DNA from: Candidatus Bathyarchaeota archaeon
Lineage (GTDB): Archaea > Thermoproteota > Bathyarchaeia > TCS64
Direction of reading: 5' to 3'
Assembly (NCBI GenBank): GCA_014730055.1
Contig: WJIV01000262.1
Coordinates: 1 to 17,584, forward strand
DNA: 17,584 nt
Numbering within the stretch: the stretch's first letter is position 1; each line of letters opens with the position of its first letter. The position numbers and the translations under genes are program-made. Positions 14,638-17,584 of this stretch are shown here, piece by piece. Below the pieces are notes generated by a model. That model ran no database searches and was not told the DNA's origin. It worked only from the letters and a program-made list of their open reading frames with translations.

Positions 14638-15270
14638 ATGCTTTCTTCTACAGAGGTTTACCAGTATTTAAGGGACGTTAAACCTAGAGATCATCTTATC
14701 ATGTTCTATGATTCTTCGGAAAGCAAGAAGGATATAATATATGAGTATCTCCGAGACGGCTTCCTCCAGGGAAGGGGTCTAGTTTATGTATATACAGAGT
14801 CAGCACCTGAAGAAATCGCTAATGAGCTTCAGATCAGAGGTATAGACTTTGAACCTAATTTCAGCGCTGGAAACATTCTTACTCCGAGGTATGATGAATG
14901 GTACTTCGAAGGTGGTAAATCTGAGACAATAAGGGTGCTTAAAAAAATAAGGGAAACTGAGGAATACTTCAAAGAAAAAGGCTTAGGTACCAGAGGAGTC
15001 GGGGAGATGAGTTGCTACTTCAAAGAGGGAGAGATAAAAGAGCTTCTCAGGTATGAATATGCGTTGCACAAAATACTGGACTTATCTGTTGAGGCTTTAT
15101 GTGTCTATGATATTAAGACAATAGTAAACACAGGCTACACGGAGATAATAATGCCCCTTGTGAGAGCTCACGGTAAAGCCATTTTTGCCTCCGAGAATGG
15201 AACAATGATAATGCAACCTGAGAAAGTTGAGGATAGAGACGTCGAGAGACTTCTCGATATCACAATTTAA
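14638..15270 (+). CDS. MEDS domain sensor protein
   Basis: The 210-residue protein matches the MEDS (methanogen/methylotroph DcmR sensory) domain, a RecA/KaiC-like sensor fold found alone or joined to kinases and DNA-binding domains. The characteristic opening is DHLIMFYDSSESKKDIIYEY (about 18-37), followed by FLQGRGLVYVYTESAPEEI. Later come LRYEYALHKILDLSVEALCVYD and a late LVRAHGKAIF, also typical. There is no DNA-binding or kinase domain, so it would signal through a partner. No Walker A lysine motif is apparent, as usual for MEDS. The TrmB-like gene ends 57 nt upstream on the same strand, which makes a functional pair plausible but not shown. The start ATG is supported by a TATA-like element at leaderless distance. 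Confidence 0.85.
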   Translation: MLSSTEVYQYLRDVKPRDHLIMFYDSSESKKDIIYEYLRDGFLQGRGLVYVYTESAPEEIANELQIRGIDFEPNFSAGNILTPRYDEWYFEGGKSETIRVLKKIRETEEYFKEKGLGTRGVGEMSCYFKEGEIKELLRYEYALHKILDLSVEALCVYDIKTIVNTGYTEIIMPLVRAHGKAIFASENGTMIMQPEKVEDRDVERLLDITI

Positions 15271-15277
15271 TTAATAA

Positions 15278-15295
15278 ACTCTTACCTTCAAGAGT
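15278..15295 (+). terminator. hairpin just after the MEDS stop codon
   Basis: ACTCTT (15278-15283) and AAGAGT (15290-15295) form perfect 6-bp arms around ACCTTC, starting 8 nt after the stop. No U-run follows, so it may protect the 3' end or be incidental rather than terminate transcription. Confidence 0.25.
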
Positions 15296-15534
15296 AGATG
15301 GAGAGAATATCAGGAAAACGGTAGGGATAAATACTTTATTTTAGACTCATTACTGTGTTAAACATTAGAGAACATAGGTATGTTCTTAATAGTAGAGAAA
15401 GACCGGAAGTTTGCTCTCGAGCGATTAGGGATAGAAAGATAGCGCTGAGATTCTATCAAAAATCCTTACTGTCCCTCAATATTAGGAACTGTATGTGAGT
15501 GCTTCTCAGAAGTCTGTTAAAGGATCACTTAGAT
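15296..15534. other. noncoding convergent gap with TATA-like box, palindrome and hairpin
   Basis: No convincing gene lies here on either strand. It contains a TATA-like AAATACTTTATTTTA (15331-15345). About 25 nt later is the perfect palindrome AGAACATA-GG-TATGTTCT (15369-15386). Further on is an inverted repeat GATAGAA (15430-15436) / TTCTATC (15451-15457). A plus-strand RNA starting near 15365 would include both. It could be a small noncoding RNA, an operator for an unseen product, or leftover sequence. The only ATG frame, at 15380, codes 20 residues. Confidence 0.3.
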
Positions 15535-15765
15535 TTAGAAGATATTCTGCAAAGCTTCTCCTAAAGTAAGGTGTTTTCTTTTTTCTGCCTCTTCGTAGTG
15601 ATCTTCACAGAACCATCCAGCATCTGGTGGGTGACCAGTTATGCCCTCCTTTTCAACCCTACTATGAAACTCTCTACCTTCAGATGTCTCTTTAAAGAAT
15701 ATTAACCCTCCTTCATTCCTTGGATCAAATTCTTTGTGACAAATCTCACAAATCGGGGGACGCAT
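15535..15765 (-). CDS. small C-x2-C / C-x2-H metal-binding protein
   Basis: The 76-residue protein has the metal-ligand pattern C6-x2-C9 (ICEICHKEFDPR) and C53-x2-H56 (WFCEDHYEEA), separated by a conserved-looking core GGLIFFKET (19-27) and GHPPDAGWFC (44-53). I recall similar small proteins in archaea and some bacteria with the same GGL..FK and GHPP..WFC text; their function is unknown to me. The ligands suggest one zinc site. The ATG at 15765 has a TATA-like ATAATTATAATAG (15797-15785) on the minus strand 20-32 nt away, consistent with a leaderless message. The gene converges with the MEDS gene across a noncoding gap. Confidence 0.8.
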   Translation of the reverse strand: MRPPICEICHKEFDPRNEGGLIFFKETSEGREFHSRVEKEGITGHPPDAGWFCEDHYEEAEKRKHLTLGEALQNIF

Positions 15766-15970
15766 ACCTTAAGATAAATCTCTGCTATTATAATTATTTT
15801 CAACTTGTATCTTGATTATGTAAATTTTATCCGATTTTTTTATTCGTCAGAGAACCTATGAGAGATAATCAATAGCAATTTCAGACATATTTAGATAAAC
15901 TATATATACTGATTCTTTGTAATCCGAAATCTAATTTTGGCGGTATCTGCAAAGAATTCTCCTAGTTTTC
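15766..15970. other. AT-rich gap upstream of the small metal-binding gene
   Basis: This 205-nt stretch between two minus-strand genes holds the TATA-like element of the 15535 gene and a second AT-rich patch AACTATATATACT (15898-15910). I see no reading frame, tRNA or clear repeat in it. T-rich DNA at 15834-15841 would read as A on the transcribed minus strand and is not a terminator for the acetyltransferase gene. Confidence 0.3.
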
Positions 15971-16498
15971 TTACCAGTATTCGGGTTCGTTCAACGCATT
16001 GGCACAAATTACTTTTCCTTTGATATCTTCTCCGACTCGTGGGTTCAATTTCTTTACCATCCATGCATCCAAATGCTCTTTCGCTATTGGGTGAGGCGTT
16101 TCAAATCCTAAAGAAATCGCAGGTTTGAACCCAAATCTTGGATAGTAGCTAGGATGTCCGAGTACAAAAATTAGATCTACCCCTTGATTGGCTAATATTT
16201 CTAAACCTTTTCTTATCAGTGCCGCACCTATACCATTTCCTTGATGCTTTGGAAGTACTGAGACGGGTGCTAGGATATAGAGGGATATGGCCTTATCTGG
16301 TACTAGGGAACATCTCGTGAATAATATATGACCAACTATCTCATCATCAATAATGGCAACTATAGACAATAGGGGTTTTGCGCTTGGATCGGCTAGTAAA
16401 TTGGAGACTAGCTTCGGCTCTACATCGGATTTGAATGCAGCTCTGTTTACCTCCAGTATTGCATTATAATCTGAGTCATTTGATTCACGTAGTATCAT
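15971..16498 (-). CDS. GNAT family N-acetyltransferase, YhbS-like
   Basis: The enzyme is expected to transfer an acetyl group from acetyl-CoA to an amine. From the ATG at 16498 it has 175 residues. The acetyl-CoA binding motif is VLPKHQGNGIGAALIRKGL (81-99), preceded by the strand LYILAPVSV. The later FVLGHPSYYPRFGFKPA (111-127) is characteristic of the YhbS-type branch. The acceptor is unknown. Longer starts exist (GTG at 16507, TTG at 16519), but the TATA-like ATTATATTT on the minus strand (16535-16527) lies about 30-37 nt before the ATG. That is too close to the TTG, so the ATG or GTG is favoured. MILRESNDSDY is also a normal GNAT beginning. Confidence 0.88.
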   Translation of the reverse strand: MILRESNDSDYNAILEVNRAAFKSDVEPKLVSNLLADPSAKPLLSIVAIIDDEIVGHILFTRCSLVPDKAISLYILAPVSVLPKHQGNGIGAALIRKGLEILANQGVDLIFVLGHPSYYPRFGFKPAISLGFETPHPIAKEHLDAWMVKKLNPRVGEDIKGKVICANALNEPEYW

Positions 16499-16718
16499 CG
16501 TATCCACTCGTGAAAACAACTATAAAAAATATAATTTTTAGTCAAAGGAATTTTGAGTCTAAAAAAGGGATTTTAAAGATTTTTCTTGAATTAGATCCCT
16601 GTATATTCATAAGATGGTCAAACTTTAAGCCGCAGACATAATCCTTCTTTAACTAACCTACCTAATGAGAAATTTAAACTATTTAAGGAAATATTCAGTA
16701 AAGGAACTCTGAGGGAAG

Positions 16719-17558
16719 GTGAAAGAGACTTTGATCTCAGATCAAAACTGGAAAATTCGATTTGCCTATAAATTATCTATGATATTAATTGTGTTAACCA
16801 TTTTAACCTCTCTAATGGACCTGTTCTATTCACCAATCTTCTCAAAAGAGACTCTGTCATCTCAAGCCCAAGTCGTAGGGCAGGACTTGGTTAATCTCTT
16901 CCTTGGTGTACCTGCTCTAGCAATATCTCTTATTTACTCAAAAAAGGGCTCAATTAAATCACGAATAATCTTAATCGGGGTCCTCGCATACCTTGCGTAT
17001 ACGTTCTTATCTTACGGTGTATTGTTCAAACTTAACCCTGGTTTTATCTTATATACAGCTGACTTCGCGGTCAGCCTTTACGCAACATTACTGGCAATAG
17101 CTGGATTTGAGATTGATAAATATAAAATAAAATCAGATGAAAAGACGAGGAAAAATGCCCAGTACTCATTAATTTTTGTAATACTTATCATAATCCTTCT
17201 TTGGACCCCTGATCTGGTATTATATTACCTCGAGGGTGTGGTCCCCCAAGCCATCACGCAGGAAGGTTTCCACACTCTGATAATACCTTTCCAAGATTTC
17301 AGCATAATCCTACCCTTGGCTCTCCTGACTATCTGGCTTCTGAGAAATGAGAGAGGGTGGGGTTATGTTCTCGCTCCATTATTATTGGTTAAGGTGTTTA
17401 GTATAGCGGTGGCTGTAATCGGTATGATAATAGTTATGAGCTACTATGGGACTCCATTGAATATCACTCAGGTTGGAATATTTTCACTGAGTGGCCTGAT
17501 AATCAGCTGCTACATAAATAGCTACCTTAAAAACATAGAAATTAACCGAAAAAATTGA
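16719..17558 (+). CDS. polytopic membrane protein of unknown function
   Basis: I do not recognise the family. The 279-residue protein has about eight hydrophobic spans, near residues 18-38, 55-74, 82-103, 108-131, 148-170, 190-208, 214-242 and 252-270. The longest hydrophilic loop, residues 132-147 (EIDKYKIKSDEKTRKN), is strongly charged and probably cytoplasmic. No conserved ion-coupling or catalytic motif is apparent. The frame opens with GTG at 16719. An in-frame TTG at 16731 is an equally good start because AAGGTGA (16716-16722) is spaced 8 nt before it like a Shine-Dalgarno, and the extra four residues carry no feature. TATA-like ACTATTTAAG (16678-16687) lies 32-41 nt before the GTG. The gene is divergent from the acetyltransferase and ends 26 nt before the window edge. 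Confidence 0.7.
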   Translation: MKETLISDQNWKIRFAYKLSMILIVLTILTSLMDLFYSPIFSKETLSSQAQVVGQDLVNLFLGVPALAISLIYSKKGSIKSRIILIGVLAYLAYTFLSYGVLFKLNPGFILYTADFAVSLYATLLAIAGFEIDKYKIKSDEKTRKNAQYSLIFVILIIILLWTPDLVLYYLEGVVPQAITQEGFHTLIIPFQDFSIILPLALLTIWLLRNERGWGYVLAPLLLVKVFSIAVAVIGMIIVMSYYGTPLNITQVGIFSLSGLIISCYINSYLKNIEINRKN

Positions 17559-17584
17559 TCACTCCATGAGGACCCCTTCAAGAG

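Noticed and set aside
15380..15442. 20-codon frame, MFLIVEKDRKFALERLGIER, recalling a topoisomerase VI-A phrase
   Set aside because: It is too short to judge, has no flanking homology in the same or neighbouring frames, and sits in a palindrome-rich noncoding gap.
16566..16600. AGGGAT / ATCCCT inverted repeat as a terminator or operator
   Set aside because: The arms are only 6 bp with a 23-nt AT-rich spacer, in a region where such matches are expected by chance.
16435..16641. Plus-strand frame of 68 codons
   Set aside because: It starts antisense to the acetyltransferase gene and runs through its promoter; composition is not protein-like.
1..17584. CRISPR array, insertion sequence, prophage or toxin-antitoxin module
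   Set aside because: No spaced identical repeats, transposase or integrase frames, terminal inverted repeats or recognised toxin pair were found on reading both strands.

Overview
The window is archaeal chromosomal DNA. It carries a transcription factor IIB gene, a TrmB-type regulator, an MEDS-domain protein, a site-2 protease with CBS domains and a membrane-anchored Lon-type (S16) protease. Most start codons have a TATA-like element about 25-35 nt upstream and a short or absent leader, which is the archaeal pattern; a few genes have Shine-Dalgarno motifs instead. Base composition is moderately AT-rich. No rRNA, tRNA, CRISPR array, transposase, integrase or phage gene was recognised. The lineage cannot be fixed from sequence alone; an uncultured, probably mesophilic archaeon fits (an Asgard-type group is possible, as a guess).

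Layout. 1-1551 (minus): 5' part of an M14 zinc carboxypeptidase running off the left edge. 1688-2826 (plus): a DUF3303-like small protein, then a membrane-anchored acidic protein ending in a zinc ribbon. 2908-3066 (minus): a 52-residue CxxC-x17-CxxC zinc protein. 3200-4471 (plus): a site-2 protease whose only sensible start is an ATT codon behind a strong Shine-Dalgarno, preceded by a leader predicted to fold into a three-way junction. 4503-5804 (minus): diaminopimelate decarboxylase (LysA). 5947-8101 (plus): a thioredoxin-CcdA fusion and a membrane-anchored S16 protease. 8161-9460 (minus): a small zinc protein and a branched-chain aminotransferase. 9534-9956 (plus): a lipocalin-like protein. 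9991-11421 (minus): an M20 amidohydrolase of the AbgB type. 11629-15270: a regulatory block with TFB overlapped by a small unknown gene (minus), then a divergent large TrmB-like regulator and an MEDS-domain protein (plus). 15535-17558: a small zinc protein and a YhbS-like acetyltransferase (minus), and an eight-span membrane protein (plus).

How the genes work together. Two themes stand out. One is envelope proteolysis and redox: site-2 protease, CcdA with an extracytoplasmic CxxC domain, membrane S16 protease, M14 and M20 peptidases. The other is transcription control at 11.6-15.3 kb: TFB, a TrmB-like regulator with duplicated sensor domains and a nuclease-fold-like tail, and an MEDS sensor. 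The gap between the divergent TFB operon and the TrmB-like gene holds repeated half-sites and a palindrome beside a TATA box, which suggests feedback control. Metabolic genes (lysA, ilvE) are single genes with their own promoters. Most small genes here encode metal-binding Cys motifs.
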